A stretch of DNA of 64,000 nt from Streptomyces sp. TLI_105 (GCF_900105415.1 NZ_FNSM01000001.1:930001-994000); one strand, 5' to 3'; shown: positions 37,287 through 46,780, numbered from the stretch's first letter. Numbers and translations are program-made. The notes: generated by a model not told the origin, from the sequence alone.

Positions 37287-38495
37287 CTACGGCGCAGAAG
37301 GGTGCACTCCCGGGCGGTACTTGGGGACGCGTACCGTCACCTTCATCCCGGCGCCGACGCCGGTCTCGATGACGAGCCCGTGCTCCGCCCCGTACACCTG
37401 GCGCAGCCGCTCGTCCACGTTGGACAGGCCGATGCCGGAGCCCGCCGGGTGCTCCCCGCGCAGGACGGCGCGCAACAGCTCGGGGTCCATGCCGATGCCG
37501 TCGTCCTCGACCGTCACCACCGCCTCGGCGCCCGCGTCCCGGGCGGCGATCGTGACGCGGCAGCCCCGCTCCCGGTCCTGGAGGCCGTGCTTCACCGCGT
37601 TCTCCACGAGCGGCTGGAGGCAGAGGAACGGCAGGGTCACCGGCAGCACCTCGGGGGCGATCTGCAGGGTCACCTTCAGCCGGTCCCCGAAGCGGGCCCC
37701 CGCCAGGGCCAGGTACTGCTCGATGGAGCGCAGTTCGTCGGCGAGCTGGGCGAACTCTCCGTGCCTGCGGAAGGAGTAGCGGGTGAAGTCGGCGAACTCC
37801 AGGAGGAGTTCCCGGGCCCGCTCGGGGTCGGTGCGGACGAACGAGGCGATGGCGGCGAGGGAGTTGAAGATGAAGTGCGGGGAGATCTGGGCGCGCAGGG
37901 CGCGGATCTCGGCCTCCACGATCCGGGTGCGCGAGCGGTCGAGTTCGGCCAGTTCCAGCTGGACGGAGACCCAGCGGGCCAGCTCGGTCGCCGCCCGCAC
38001 GAGGACGGCCGACTCCCGCGAGCCGTAGGCGACGAGCGCGCCGAGGACGCCGTCCTCCCCGGTGAGCGGGGCGATCACCGCCCAGCGCAGCGGGCACGCC
38101 GGGTCGTCGCAGCCGCTGTGGGCGGAGCGGCTGCGACCGGTCGCCAGGGTCGCGGCGGCCTGCTCGGGGACATGGGCCCGGTGGTGGTCCTCGCCCGGCC
38201 CGTCCCAGGCGAGGACCGCGCCCCGGTCGGTGAGGCAGAGCGCCTCGGTGCCGAGCAGCGAGCGGAGCGTGCGGGCCGCCTTGCGGGCGGTCTCCTCGGT
38301 GAGCCCGCCGCGCAGCGGGGGCGCGGCGAGCGAGGCGGTGTGCAGGGTGTGGAAGGTGGCCCGCTCGACGGGTGTGCCGAGGTCGGCATCGGCGGCGCGC
38401 CCGCCGCGCCGGGCGGCGAACCGGCCGAGGACGAAGCCCGCGGCGAGCAGCACGGCCCCGGCGGCGGCCGCGGCGGCGAGGGCGATCCCGCTCAT
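37287..38495 (-). CDS. LytS-type sensor histidine kinase
   Basis: A 402-residue sensor. There is one N-terminal hydrophobic helix (about 5-28) and a GAF-like sensor domain at about 50-190. The HisKA-5TM/LytS-type dimerisation motif follows (RALRAQISPHFIFNSLAAI, with the phospho-His), then an HATPase with PLVENAVKHGL, DDGIGMD and GSGIGLSNVDERL. A Cys-rich loop (GCDDPACPLR) lies in the sensor domain. The gene overlaps the symporter stop by 4 nt. With the LytTR regulator upstream it forms a two-component system around the transporter, probably sensing its substrate. Confidence 0.9.
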   Translation of the reverse strand: MSGIALAAAAAAGAVLLAAGFVLGRFAARRGGRAADADLGTPVERATFHTLHTASLAAPPLRGGLTEETARKAARTLRSLLGTEALCLTDRGAVLAWDGPGEDHHRAHVPEQAAATLATGRSRSAHSGCDDPACPLRWAVIAPLTGEDGVLGALVAYGSRESAVLVRAATELARWVSVQLELAELDRSRTRIVEAEIRALRAQISPHFIFNSLAAIASFVRTDPERARELLLEFADFTRYSFRRHGEFAQLADELRSIEQYLALAGARFGDRLKVTLQIAPEVLPVTLPFLCLQPLVENAVKHGLQDRERGCRVTIAARDAGAEAVVTVEDDGIGMDPELLRAVLRGEHPAGSGIGLSNVDERLRQVYGAEHGLVIETGVGAGMKVTVRVPKYRPGVHPSAP

Positions 38496-40237
38496 CGGCG
38501 CACCTCCTGCGCGGGCACGGCCCCGGTGATCTCCTCCGGGAGGTGGAGCCGGGCGAGGATGGCGGGGGTGCCGGGCGGGATCCGGCGGGGGGTGGCGAGC
38601 GAGACGAGCACCATCGTCAGGAACCCCAGGGGGACCGACCAGACGGCCGGCCAGGCCATCAGGGTGTGCGGCCAGCCCTCGGGCGCGAGTCCGGCCCGGG
38701 TCGCCATCACGGCCGCGAGGGCGGAGCCGCCGCCGAGCAGGAGCCCGGCCGTGGCGCCGGGCGGGGTGAGTCGCCGCCACCAGATCCCGAGGACGAGCAG
38801 GGGGCAGAAGGAGGAGGCGGAGACGGCGAAGGCGAGGCCGACGGCGTCGGCGACCGGCACCTTGGAGGCGACCACCCCGACGGCGAGCGGGACGGCGGTG
38901 GCGAGCAGGGTCGCGAGGCGGAAGTGCCGTACGCCCCGGGAGGGCGTCCGGGAGGGCAGCACGTCCTGGGTGAGGACCCCGGCGACCGACATGGTGAGCC
39001 CGGAGGCGGTGGAGAGGAAGGCGGCGAAGGCGCCGGCCGCGAGGAGCGCCCCGAGGAGGTCGCCGAGGAGTCCGCCGAGGATCCGGTCGGGCAGGACGAG
39101 GACGGCGGCGTCGGCGGAGCCGGTCAGGGCGAGTTCGGGGGCGTAGATGCGGCCGAGGGCTCCGTACAGGCCCGGCAACAGGTAGAAGGCGCCGACGAGG
39201 CCGAGCACGACGAGGGTGGTGCGGCGGGCGGCGCGGCCGTGCGGGCTGGTGTAGAAGCGGACGGCGACGTGCGGCAGTCCCATGGTGCCGAGGAAGGTGG
39301 CGAGGATCAGCCCGTACGTGGCGTACAGCTGGTGTCCGTCGCGGCCCCCGGCGAGCGGCTGGGACCAGCCGAGGGGGTCGGAGCCGCCGGCGGCCCGGTC
39401 GGGCAGGGGCGCCCCCGGTGCGAAGGCGAGCGAGGTGCCGCCGAGGACGTGGTGGGTGCCGGGGGCGAGGGTGACGGTCCGGCCGGTGTACGCGACGGAG
39501 TCGACGCTGCCGGTGACGGTGACCGCGAGCGGGGCGTCGAGCCCGATCCGTACGGTGTCGGCGACCTGGACGACGGTGTGGTCGCGGAGCACGGCGGGGG
39601 CGTCGAAACGGGCCCGGGGCGCCCCGTCCCCGTACCAGGCGGCGAGCAGGAAGAGGGCGGGGACGAGGAGGGCGGTGAGCTTGAGCCAGTACTGGAAGGC
39701 CTGGACGAAGGTGATGCTGCGCATGCCGCCCGCGGCGACGGTGCCGGTGACGACGAGGGCGACGAGCAGTCCGCCGACCCAGTCGGGGGCGCCGGTGAGG
39801 ATCTCCAGGGTGAGTCCGGCGCCCTGGAGCTGCGGCAGCAGGTACAGCCAGCCGATGCCGACGACGAAGAGGCTGGCGAGCCGCCGGGCCTGCGGGGATT
39901 CGAGGCGGGCCTCGGCGAAGTCGGAGAGGGTGTACGCCCCGGAGCGGCGCAGCGGGGCGGCGACGAGGACGAGCAGGACGAGGTATCCGGCGGTGTAGCC
40001 GACCGGGTACCAGAGCATGGCGGGGCCCTGGACGAGGACGAGTCCGGCGATCCCGAGGAAGGAGGCGGCGGAGAGGTACTCGCCGCTGATGGCGGCGGCG
40101 TTGAGGGCCGGCCGGACGGTCCGCGAGGCGACGTAGAAGTCGGAGGTGGTGCGGGAGATCCGCAGGCCGAGTGCGCCGATGAGGACGGTGGCGAGGACGA
40201 CGGCGGTGACGGCGGCGACCGCGTAGGTCTGGTTCAT
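38492..40237 (-). CDS. Sodium:solute symporter (SSS family, acetate/monocarboxylate type)
   Basis: A 581-residue membrane protein with about 13 helices. It shows SSS features such as DFYVASRTVRPALNAAAISGEYLSAASF in TM1-TM2 and GAFAAFLSTASGLTMSVAGVLTQD later. A hydrophilic insertion of about 75 residues lies near 270-350. Pairing with a DUF485 protein is typical of ActP/MctC-type acetate, pyruvate or lactate uptake systems. The DUF485 gene is 10 bp upstream and the kinase overlaps by 4 nt downstream, so one operon is likely. The substrate is inferred only from the family. Confidence 0.87.
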   Translation of the reverse strand: MNQTYAVAAVTAVVLATVLIGALGLRISRTTSDFYVASRTVRPALNAAAISGEYLSAASFLGIAGLVLVQGPAMLWYPVGYTAGYLVLLVLVAAPLRRSGAYTLSDFAEARLESPQARRLASLFVVGIGWLYLLPQLQGAGLTLEILTGAPDWVGGLLVALVVTGTVAAGGMRSITFVQAFQYWLKLTALLVPALFLLAAWYGDGAPRARFDAPAVLRDHTVVQVADTVRIGLDAPLAVTVTGSVDSVAYTGRTVTLAPGTHHVLGGTSLAFAPGAPLPDRAAGGSDPLGWSQPLAGGRDGHQLYATYGLILATFLGTMGLPHVAVRFYTSPHGRAARRTTLVVLGLVGAFYLLPGLYGALGRIYAPELALTGSADAAVLVLPDRILGGLLGDLLGALLAAGAFAAFLSTASGLTMSVAGVLTQDVLPSRTPSRGVRHFRLATLLATAVPLAVGVVASKVPVADAVGLAFAVSASSFCPLLVLGIWWRRLTPPGATAGLLLGGGSALAAVMATRAGLAPEGWPHTLMAWPAVWSVPLGFLTMVLVSLATPRRIPPGTPAILARLHLPEEITGAVPAQEVRR

Positions 40238-40247
40238 GCGGGTCGGT

Positions 40248-40652
40248 TCACCGCTCGACGGAGCCGGTCTCCACCAGGCCGGTGAAGTCGCGTTCGTTGC
40301 GCTCGGCGCGGTGGACGTACCAGTGGGCGACGGCCCAGACGACCGGGTACACGCCGAAGCCGAGGGCGCCCCAGACGAGCGCCTCGGGGGCGGGCAGCGC
40401 GAGCAGCAGCGGCAGCGAGCCGACGAGCAGCGCGAGGGCGCCGAGGGCGGTGAGGGCGGCGCGGAGCTGGCTGCGCATCAGGGAGCGGACGTAGGTGTGG
40501 CCGAGGGTGGTCTGCTCGTCGATCTCGGAGCGGGCGGGCGGGTGCGGGGTCCGGGGACGCGGGCGCGGCGGGACCACGGACCGGTCGCCCAGGGCCGAGG
40601 CGTAGGTGACGGTCTCGCGCCGGGACCGGCGCGCGGCTTGGTGCTCGGACAT
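40248..40652 (-). CDS. DUF485 membrane protein, symporter partner
   Basis: A 134-residue protein with a long hydrophilic, Arg/Pro-rich N-terminus and two membrane helices (LRAALTALGALALLVGSLPL; LVWGALGFGVYPVVWAVAHW). They are followed by YVHRAERNERDF, the usual DUF485 layout. Such proteins always accompany ActP-like symporters. The ATG at 40652 is favoured over the upstream start because the first residues MSEHQAARR follow a plausible GGAGCGGACACCG. Confidence 0.82.
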   Translation of the reverse strand: MSEHQAARRSRRETVTYASALGDRSVVPPRPRPRTPHPPARSEIDEQTTLGHTYVRSLMRSQLRAALTALGALALLVGSLPLLLALPAPEALVWGALGFGVYPVVWAVAHWYVHRAERNERDFTGLVETGSVER

Positions 40653-40722
40653 CGGTGTCCGCTCCCTCACGGTCGGGCGGGCCCGTGGAGTGTAAGCGGA
40701 AGGGCTCACGGGCCGGTAGGGG

Positions 40723-41472
40723 TCAGCCGCCCGCGCGGCGCGTCAGGAGATCCCGCAGGTGGCGGGCGTGCCGACGGGAGACGGCGAGGTCGGTGTCGCC
40801 GAGCCGCACCGAGGTGGCACCGCCGTCGACACGGAGTTCGGTGATCCGGCCGACGGACACGAGGTGGCTGCGGTGGATGCGGACGAACCCCCGGTCGGCC
40901 CACCGCTCTTCGAGGGTGGAGAGGGGGATGCGGACGAGGTGGCTGCCGTGGTCGGTGTGGAGGCGGGCGTAGTCGCCGTGCGCCTCGACGTACGCGATGT
41001 CGTCGACGGCGACGAAGCGGGTGACGCCGCCGAGCTCCACGGGGATCTGCTCGGGGGCGGCAGGGGCGGGAGCGGGGGCGGCGTGCGCGAGTCCGTGGAC
41101 GCGCCGGACGGCCTCGGCGAGCCGCTCGCGGCGGACCGGCTTGAGGACGTAGTCGACCGCCTGGAGGTCGAAGGCCTGGAGCGCGAAGCCCTCGTGGGCG
41201 GTGACGAAGACGACGAGCGGCGGCCGGGCGAAGTCGGCGAGCAGCCGGGCGACGTCGAGGCCGGTGAGGCCGGGCATGTGGATGTCGAGGAAGACGACGT
41301 CGATGCCGTCCTCGCCGTCGGGCCCGGAGTCCAGGGCGCGCCCGATCCTCCGCAGCGCGGCGGCCGCGTCGCCCACCCCCTCGGCTGTCCGCACCCGGGG
41401 GTCGGCGCGCAGCAGGTAGAGCAGTTCGCCGAGGGCGGGCTCCTCGTCGTCGACGGCCAGTACGCGCAGCAT
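40723..41472 (-). CDS. LytTR-family response regulator
   Basis: A 249-residue regulator. The receiver domain is at 1-120 with the acidic pair in AVDDEEPA, phospho-acceptor Asp in VVFLDIHMPG, Thr in VVFVTAHE and Lys in YVLKPVRRE. The LytTR DNA-binding domain is at about 145-245 (YVEAHGDYARLHT, RIHRSHLVSVGRI). The ATG at 41472 is chosen because the receiver begins at once. It heads the operon with DUF485, symporter and kinase and is expected to activate the symporter genes. Confidence 0.92.
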   Translation of the reverse strand: MLRVLAVDDEEPALGELLYLLRADPRVRTAEGVGDAAAALRRIGRALDSGPDGEDGIDVVFLDIHMPGLTGLDVARLLADFARPPLVVFVTAHEGFALQAFDLQAVDYVLKPVRRERLAEAVRRVHGLAHAAPAPAPAAPEQIPVELGGVTRFVAVDDIAYVEAHGDYARLHTDHGSHLVRIPLSTLEERWADRGFVRIHRSHLVSVGRITELRVDGGATSVRLGDTDLAVSRRHARHLRDLLTRRAGG

Positions 41473-41598
41473 GCGCGGGAGTTTATGCGAGGAGCCCGGA
41501 CGTGCGGCGGTCGGCGGGGATCTTCCTGCCGGTCCGGCAGGTGGGGCAGGGGCCGGGCCGCGCCGGACGGGATCGGGGCCTGTCTTAGGGTGTGCGAC

Positions 41599-42270
41599 GT
41601 GCGTGTACTGCTCGTCGAGGACGACGAAGACCTCCGGTTCGGGGTGGCCGCCGCTCTGCGCGCCGCCGGGCTCGCCGTCGACGAGGCCGCCGATCTGCCC
41701 CGGGCCGACGAGGCGTTGTTCGTCACGGCGTACGACTGCGCGGTCTTCGACCGGATGCTGCCGTCCGGGGACGCCGCCGCCTTCGTCGACGGGCTGCGGC
41801 GCGCCGGCCGCGACGTGCCCGTGCTGTTCCTGACCGCGCGCGACACGGTGGCGGACCGGGTGGAGGGCTTCGCGAGCGGCGGGGACGACTACCTCGTCAA
41901 GCCGTTCGCCGTGCCCGAACTGGTCGCCCGGGTGCGCAGCCTGTGCCGCCGGTCCGCGGTCGTACGCCCCCCGGTGCACCGCGTCGGCGACCTGGAGATC
42001 GACACCGCGCGTCGGCACGTCCGCCGGGCCGGGGTGCTGTTGACGCTCACGGGCCGGGAGTTCGCGGTCCTGGAGGTCCTCGCGGCGCGCTCCGACCAGA
42101 CGGTCTCGCGCGCCGAGCTGATCGAGAGCTGCTGGGACGAGATGGCCGAACCCCAGTCGAACGTCCTCGAAGTGCTCGTCTCCCAGCTCCGCCGCAAGCT
42201 CGGGGACCCGCCGGTGATCCACACCGTGCGCGGGGTCGGCTACCGCCTCTCCCCCGACGACGCGCGGTGA
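41599..42270 (+). CDS. OmpR-family response regulator
   Basis: A 223-residue regulator: receiver domain (LLVEDDEDL, phospho-Asp in CAVFDRMLPSG, Lys in YLVKPFAVPEL) and a winged-helix C-terminus (LTGREFAVLEVLAARSDQ, HTVRGVGYRLS). The GTG at 41599 is used; another GTG lies 9 bp upstream. Its stop overlaps the start of the following histidine kinase (GTGA). It is divergent from the LytTR regulator gene. Confidence 0.92.
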   Translation: MRVLLVEDDEDLRFGVAAALRAAGLAVDEAADLPRADEALFVTAYDCAVFDRMLPSGDAAAFVDGLRRAGRDVPVLFLTARDTVADRVEGFASGGDDYLVKPFAVPELVARVRSLCRRSAVVRPPVHRVGDLEIDTARRHVRRAGVLLTLTGREFAVLEVLAARSDQTVSRAELIESCWDEMAEPQSNVLEVLVSQLRRKLGDPPVIHTVRGVGYRLSPDDAR

Positions 42271-43604
42271 GGCCCGTGCTGCCCGGCCGGGCGGGAGGCC
42301 GGTCACGGAGCCGGTCCGCGACGCTCACGCCGACGGCCCGGGTGCTGCGGCTGCGCCGGCGGATCAGCCTGCTGTTCGCGCTGACCAGTGCCGTGGGGCT
42401 GATCGCGATGGCGGTGCTCGCCGTGCGCAGCGACAGCGGCCGCTGGCGGGAGCAGCTCGATCACACGATGGACGCGGACACCAGCTGGGCCCTCGGTCTC
42501 CTGGAGACCGACGAGGAGGGACGGCTCGTCCTGGACGTCCTGGCGGACTCGGTGGACACGGCGTGCCCCCCGCTGACGGTGCTCCTCGTGGGCGGGGGCG
42601 ACCGGGGCGCGCTGACGGTCGAGCACGCGCCGACGAAGCCGTGTCTGACGGTGAGCCGGGCCGTGGTCCTGGAGGCGGGCCGTGCGGCGGTGCGGGCCGA
42701 CGGCGTCCGGGCCTTCGACGGGCGCACGACGGACGGCGAGCCGGTACGCGTGTTCGCCCAGCCCTTCTACGCGCCGGAGGCGGCGGACGACGAGGGGCCG
42801 CAGGGCGTGCTCGTGACGGTGGCCGACGCGACCGCCCAGCGGGACGACCACCGGCGGCTCGTGTGGCTGGTGACGGGCGGCTGCGCGGTGCTCGTCCTGC
42901 TGTCGGCGGCCGTCGGACACGTCCTGTCGGGACGGGCGGTCCGCCCCGCGCTCGCCGCGCTCGACCGGCAGGAGGCGTTCCTCGCGGACGCCGCACACGA
43001 TCTGCGGACCCCGGCCGCCTCGCTGCGGACGCTCGCCGAGACGGCGCTGCGCGGCGAGACGGACAGCGCGGACGTGCACCGGCGCACGCTGCGCCTGGCG
43101 GAGGGGATGGGCCGGCTCGTCGACGGGCTCCTCACCCGTGCCCGGCTCATGTCCGGTACGGCCGCGGTCGCGCGCCAGCCGCTGCGTCTGGACCAGCTGG
43201 TGGAGGCGGTCGCCCAGGAAGCCTCCGAGGCTCGTCCGGAGGGCCACCGCGTCCGGGTCGAGGCCGAGGACACCGTCGTGGTCGCCGATCCCGAGCTCGT
43301 GCGCCGGGCCGTCGGCAACCTGCTGGAGAACGCGCTCGCGCACGGCCACGCGCCGGGCGTCCCGGCGGACGTGCTGATCACGGTGGGTCGGGACGGCACG
43401 CTGACGGTCGAGGACGCGGGTCCCGGTCTGCCTCCGGAGGTCGCGGGAGCCCTGTTCGAGCGGTTCCGCAGCGGATCCGGGTCCACCGGCCTGGGTCTGT
43501 CCATCGCCTCCTGGGTCGCCCACGCGCACGGCGGCACGCTCACGGCGGGACGCGGCGAACGCGGCGGGGCCCGGTTCGTCCTGCGGCTGCCGGTCTCGGG
43601 CTGA
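42267..43604 (+). CDS. Sensor histidine kinase, partner of the OmpR regulator
   Basis: A 445-residue membrane sensor. TM1 is at about 33-52, then an extracytoplasmic domain to about 190 with two Cys (TACPPLTV, TKPCLTV) that could form a disulfide, then TM2 (LVWLVTGGCAVLVLLSAAV). The HisKA motif is FLADAAHDLRTPAASLR, followed by an HATPase with GNLLENALAHG, EDAGPGLPPE and GSTGLGLSIAS. It is translationally coupled to its regulator. The signal is unknown; the exported peptidase downstream may be a target. Confidence 0.92.
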   Translation: MRPVLPGRAGGRSRSRSATLTPTARVLRLRRRISLLFALTSAVGLIAMAVLAVRSDSGRWREQLDHTMDADTSWALGLLETDEEGRLVLDVLADSVDTACPPLTVLLVGGGDRGALTVEHAPTKPCLTVSRAVVLEAGRAAVRADGVRAFDGRTTDGEPVRVFAQPFYAPEAADDEGPQGVLVTVADATAQRDDHRRLVWLVTGGCAVLVLLSAAVGHVLSGRAVRPALAALDRQEAFLADAAHDLRTPAASLRTLAETALRGETDSADVHRRTLRLAEGMGRLVDGLLTRARLMSGTAAVARQPLRLDQLVEAVAQEASEARPEGHRVRVEAEDTVVVADPELVRRAVGNLLENALAHGHAPGVPADVLITVGRDGTLTVEDAGPGLPPEVAGALFERFRSGSGSTGLGLSIASWVAHAHGGTLTAGRGERGGARFVLRLPVSG

Positions 43605-43696
43605 CTCGCGCTCCGGGGCGGTACGGGGCCTCTTCAGCAAAACCTCAGCATCGGTGCGTGACCCTTCCCTGGACCGACCATCCAGGGGAGTTCCTC

Positions 43697-45418
43697 GTGT
43701 TCCGCACCGCCGCCCGCCGCCGGGCCCTCGTCCTCGCCCTCGCCGTCCTCGGCACCACGTCCCTGGCCGCCTGCACGGCCGGATCCGGCCAGGACGGGAG
43801 CCGGCCGAGGACCTCGGCCGCCACCGACCCGGCCGCCCGCCCCGACCTGCGGCGCTTCTACGGCCAGAAGCTCGACTGGCGGCCCTGCGGCGACTTCCGG
43901 TGCGCGACGCTCACCGTCCCGAGGGACTACGACCGTCCCGGCGACGGCAAGACCTTCGTCCTGCCGGTGGCGAAGGCGGCGACCGCGGTCCCCGGCAAGC
44001 GCCTCGGCTCGCTCGTCCTGAACCCCGGCGGACCGGGTGAGCCCGGCGTACGGCTCCTGAAGGACGGCGTCGCCGACGGCATCGGCGAGGGCGTGCGCGA
44101 GCGGTTCGACATCGTGTCCTTCGACCCGCGCGGCGTCGGCGGGAGCAAGCCGGCCCTGACCTGCCTCACCGCGGACCGGGCGGACGAGAAGTCCCCGGCC
44201 GCCGGCGCGGGCGAGGCGCCGCTCTACCCCCGCACGGACGCCGAGCGCGCCGCCGCCCTCACCGACGCGCGGGCGACGGCCGCCGCCTGCCGGAGGGCGA
44301 GCGGCCCGCTGCTGCCGCACGTCGGGACGGACGACGCGGCCCGGGACATGGACGTCCTGAGGGCCGCGCTGGGCGAGCGGAGGCTGACGTACGTCGGCTG
44401 GTCGTACGGCACGAGCCTGGGCACCTCGTACGCCGAGCAGTTCCCGCGCCGCGTACGGGCGATGGTCCTGGACGGGGCGGTCGACCCGTCCCTGGACTGG
44501 CGGCAGCGCGTGCTCGGCCAGTCGACCGGTTTCCGGGACGCGGTCGAGGAGTACGCCGACTCCTGTGCCGACGTGGTCGGCGAGACCTGCCCCGGCACGA
44601 CGCCCGAGGAGATACGCACGCTGGTGGACCGGCTGCTCGACCGGACGCGGCGCGAACCGCTGCCGGTCGACGGCTCCGAGGAGGGGCTCGACGCGGCGGG
44701 CCTGGTCTCCGCGCTCAGCCTGTCCATGTACACGCCGGAGGCGCAGTGGGAGGGCCTGTCCGAGGCGCTGCGCGCGGCGGACGGCGGGGACGGTACGAAG
44801 CTGGCGGCCCTGGCCGCGGGCGACGAGGACGCCGACGGGGAGTCCGACGCGGGCGCCTCCGGCGAACCGGCGGAGGAAGGACCGACGGACGACGAGTCGG
44901 CGGACGGCGAACCGGCGGACGGCGAACCGGCAGGCAACGAACCGGCGGAGGGCGAAGCCTCGAACGGCGAATCCGCCGACGACGAAGCCTCGGACGTGCC
45001 CGAGGACAACGGCGACGCGGCCCTCATCGCGGTCAACTGCCTCGACGTCCCCCACCCCCGCGACGCACAGGCGTACTGGGACACGCTGGCCCCCGCCGAC
45101 AAGGCCGCGGGTGTCTACGGCACGTCCGGCGTGACGAGCGAACTGGTCTGCAAGGACTGGCCGGCCGGTACCCAGCGGCCGCACCGGGTGCACGCCCCGG
45201 GCGTCCCGCCGGTCCTCGTCGTGGGCACGGCGGGCGACCCCGCCACGCCCTACGACGAGGCGGTGAGCCTGGCGCGCCAGTTCCCCGGCGGCATGCTGTT
45301 GTCCTTCGAGGCGCCCGGCCACACCGGATACGGCCGTGACGCCTGCGTCGACGAGAAGGTCGAGAAGTACCTGGTCTCCCTCACGAAGGTCCGGCCTGGC
45401 ACGACGTGCGCGCCGTAG
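43697..45418 (+). CDS. Exported alpha/beta-hydrolase peptidase (tripeptidyl aminopeptidase/Slp type)
   Basis: A 573-residue lipoprotein-like hydrolase. The signal ends in LGTTSLAAC. The fold starts with DWRPCGDFRCATLTVPRDY and LVLNPGGPGEPG (oxyanion region), FDPRGVGGS follows, and the nucleophile is in YVGWSYGTSLG. The C-terminus has VLVVGTAGDPATPY (Asp) and FEAPGHTGYG (His) with the usual cap Cys pairs. The family releases tri- or dipeptides from proteins outside the cell. An acidic low-complexity stretch (44870-45015, repeated E/D-P-A-x-G-E units) is inserted before VNCLDV. The gene lies 92 bp after the two-component system. Confidence 0.87.
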   Translation: MFRTAARRRALVLALAVLGTTSLAACTAGSGQDGSRPRTSAATDPAARPDLRRFYGQKLDWRPCGDFRCATLTVPRDYDRPGDGKTFVLPVAKAATAVPGKRLGSLVLNPGGPGEPGVRLLKDGVADGIGEGVRERFDIVSFDPRGVGGSKPALTCLTADRADEKSPAAGAGEAPLYPRTDAERAAALTDARATAAACRRASGPLLPHVGTDDAARDMDVLRAALGERRLTYVGWSYGTSLGTSYAEQFPRRVRAMVLDGAVDPSLDWRQRVLGQSTGFRDAVEEYADSCADVVGETCPGTTPEEIRTLVDRLLDRTRREPLPVDGSEEGLDAAGLVSALSLSMYTPEAQWEGLSEALRAADGGDGTKLAALAAGDEDADGESDAGASGEPAEEGPTDDESADGEPADGEPAGNEPAEGEASNGESADDEASDVPEDNGDAALIAVNCLDVPHPRDAQAYWDTLAPADKAAGVYGTSGVTSELVCKDWPAGTQRPHRVHAPGVPPVLVVGTAGDPATPYDEAVSLARQFPGGMLLSFEAPGHTGYGRDACVDEKVEKYLVSLTKVRPGTTCAP

Positions 45419-46769
45419 CGTCCGCCGGATCCAGCAGGTCGAGTTCGGCGGTGAGCGCGGCGGCCAGCGCGTCGAGGTCGGGGACGGCCTCGCCGTCGGC
45501 GACGAGGCCGATGTGGACCTGACCGCCGTACGGGGACATGGCGACGGCGAGGGACTGGCCGCGGGCGAGCGGGGCCATCGGGAAGAGCGCGCGCAGCGGG
45601 GCGCCGCCGAGGGAGAGCGCGGAGCGGGGCAGCGGCACCTGGGTGACGAGGAGGTCGAAGAGGAGCCGGGCGGCACCGGCGGCGAGGGGGGCTCCGAAGC
45701 GGTGGGCGAGCGGGTGCAGTTGGTCGGCGAGGAGGGCGACGGCGCCCGCTCCGCGGAAGGGTCCGGCCGCCTTGTTGCGGTCCATGGCCCGGCGGACGGC
45801 GGCGAGGCGGGCGGCCGGGTCGGGTTCGGTGACCGGCAGGTCGAGGAGGTATCCGGAGAGGCTGTTGCCGGGGCCGGGCGGGGCGCCGGGGCGGCGCCGG
45901 GAGACCGGGACGAGGGCCCGCGGGTCGGCGCCGGGGAGGGACAGGCCGCGCCCGTCGAACCAGCGGCGCAGGGCGCCGGCGACGAGGGCGAGGAGGACGT
46001 CGTTGGCGGTGCCGCCGGTGGTGCGGCGGATCCGGTGGACGCGGTCGAGGGACAGGGTGGCGGTGGCGATCCGGCGCGTGCCGCTGGAGTCGGCGGCGAG
46101 CGGGGCGGCGGGCTGCCCGTCGAGGCGGCCCGCGCGGGCGACCGAGGAGCCGACGACGGAGGCGCCGACCTCGACGGCCCGGCCGAGGTCGCCGAGACGG
46201 TCGCGGGCGATGTCGAGGAGGCGGCCCGGGCCGGGGAGCCAGGAGCGCGGGGGGACGGGGCGGGTGCGACGGGCCGGGCGTCGGCCCGCGGCGATCTCGT
46301 CGAAGATCCCGGCGCCGATGGCGACGGCCCGCATGCCGTCGGCGAGGGCGTGATGGAGTTTGACGAGGACGGCGAAGGAGCCGTCGGGGGCGCCGCTGAG
46401 CAGGTACATCTCCCAGGGCGGCAGGCCGCGGGCGACGGGTCGTTCCATGAGTTCGGCGGCGAGCCGGGTGGCCTCGGCGGTGAAGTCGACGCCGGGGAGG
46501 GCGATCTCGCGGACGTGCCGGCGCACGTCGAAGTCGGGGTCGGCGCTCCAGGCGGCGCCGCCGACGGGGAACAGGACGTCGCGGACGCGCATCCGGAGCC
46601 GGGGGACGGCAGCGGCCCGCCGGGCGAGCAGTTCCAGGACGTCGGGGGGCTCCTGGCCGGTGGCGGGCGGGGGGCCGAAGTGGGCGAGGGCCCCGAGGTG
46701 CAGGGGGTGCTCGGTGGATTCCAGGTGCCAGAAGGCCAGGTCCAGGGGTGCCAGTAGCTCGCTGCTCAA
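45381..46769 (-). CDS. Wax ester synthase/diacylglycerol acyltransferase (WS/DGAT)
   Basis: A 462-residue acyl-CoA-dependent acyltransferase that makes triacylglycerol or wax esters for storage. The active-site motif HHALADG is at 139-145 (HHxxxDG); GTANDVLLALVAGALRRW and the NSLSGYLLDLPV region are typical. The start is the TTG at 46769 (SSELLAPLDLAFWHLES), six to seven nt after AAGAGGACACC; the longer frame upstream is made of repeats. The 3' end overlaps the convergent peptidase gene by 38 bp. The upstream region carries two sets of 10-bp repeats. Confidence 0.87.
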   Translation of the reverse strand: MSSELLAPLDLAFWHLESTEHPLHLGALAHFGPPPATGQEPPDVLELLARRAAAVPRLRMRVRDVLFPVGGAAWSADPDFDVRRHVREIALPGVDFTAEATRLAAELMERPVARGLPPWEMYLLSGAPDGSFAVLVKLHHALADGMRAVAIGAGIFDEIAAGRRPARRTRPVPPRSWLPGPGRLLDIARDRLGDLGRAVEVGASVVGSSVARAGRLDGQPAAPLAADSSGTRRIATATLSLDRVHRIRRTTGGTANDVLLALVAGALRRWFDGRGLSLPGADPRALVPVSRRRPGAPPGPGNSLSGYLLDLPVTEPDPAARLAAVRRAMDRNKAAGPFRGAGAVALLADQLHPLAHRFGAPLAAGAARLLFDLLVTQVPLPRSALSLGGAPLRALFPMAPLARGQSLAVAMSPYGGQVHIGLVADGEAVPDLDALAAALTAELDLLDPADATARTSCQAGPS

Positions 46770-46780
46770 GGTGTCCTCTT

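Noticed and set aside
42303..43640. Long minus-strand frame opposite the histidine kinase
   Set aside because: It is a shadow of the coupled kinase gene and has no recognisable domain or start.
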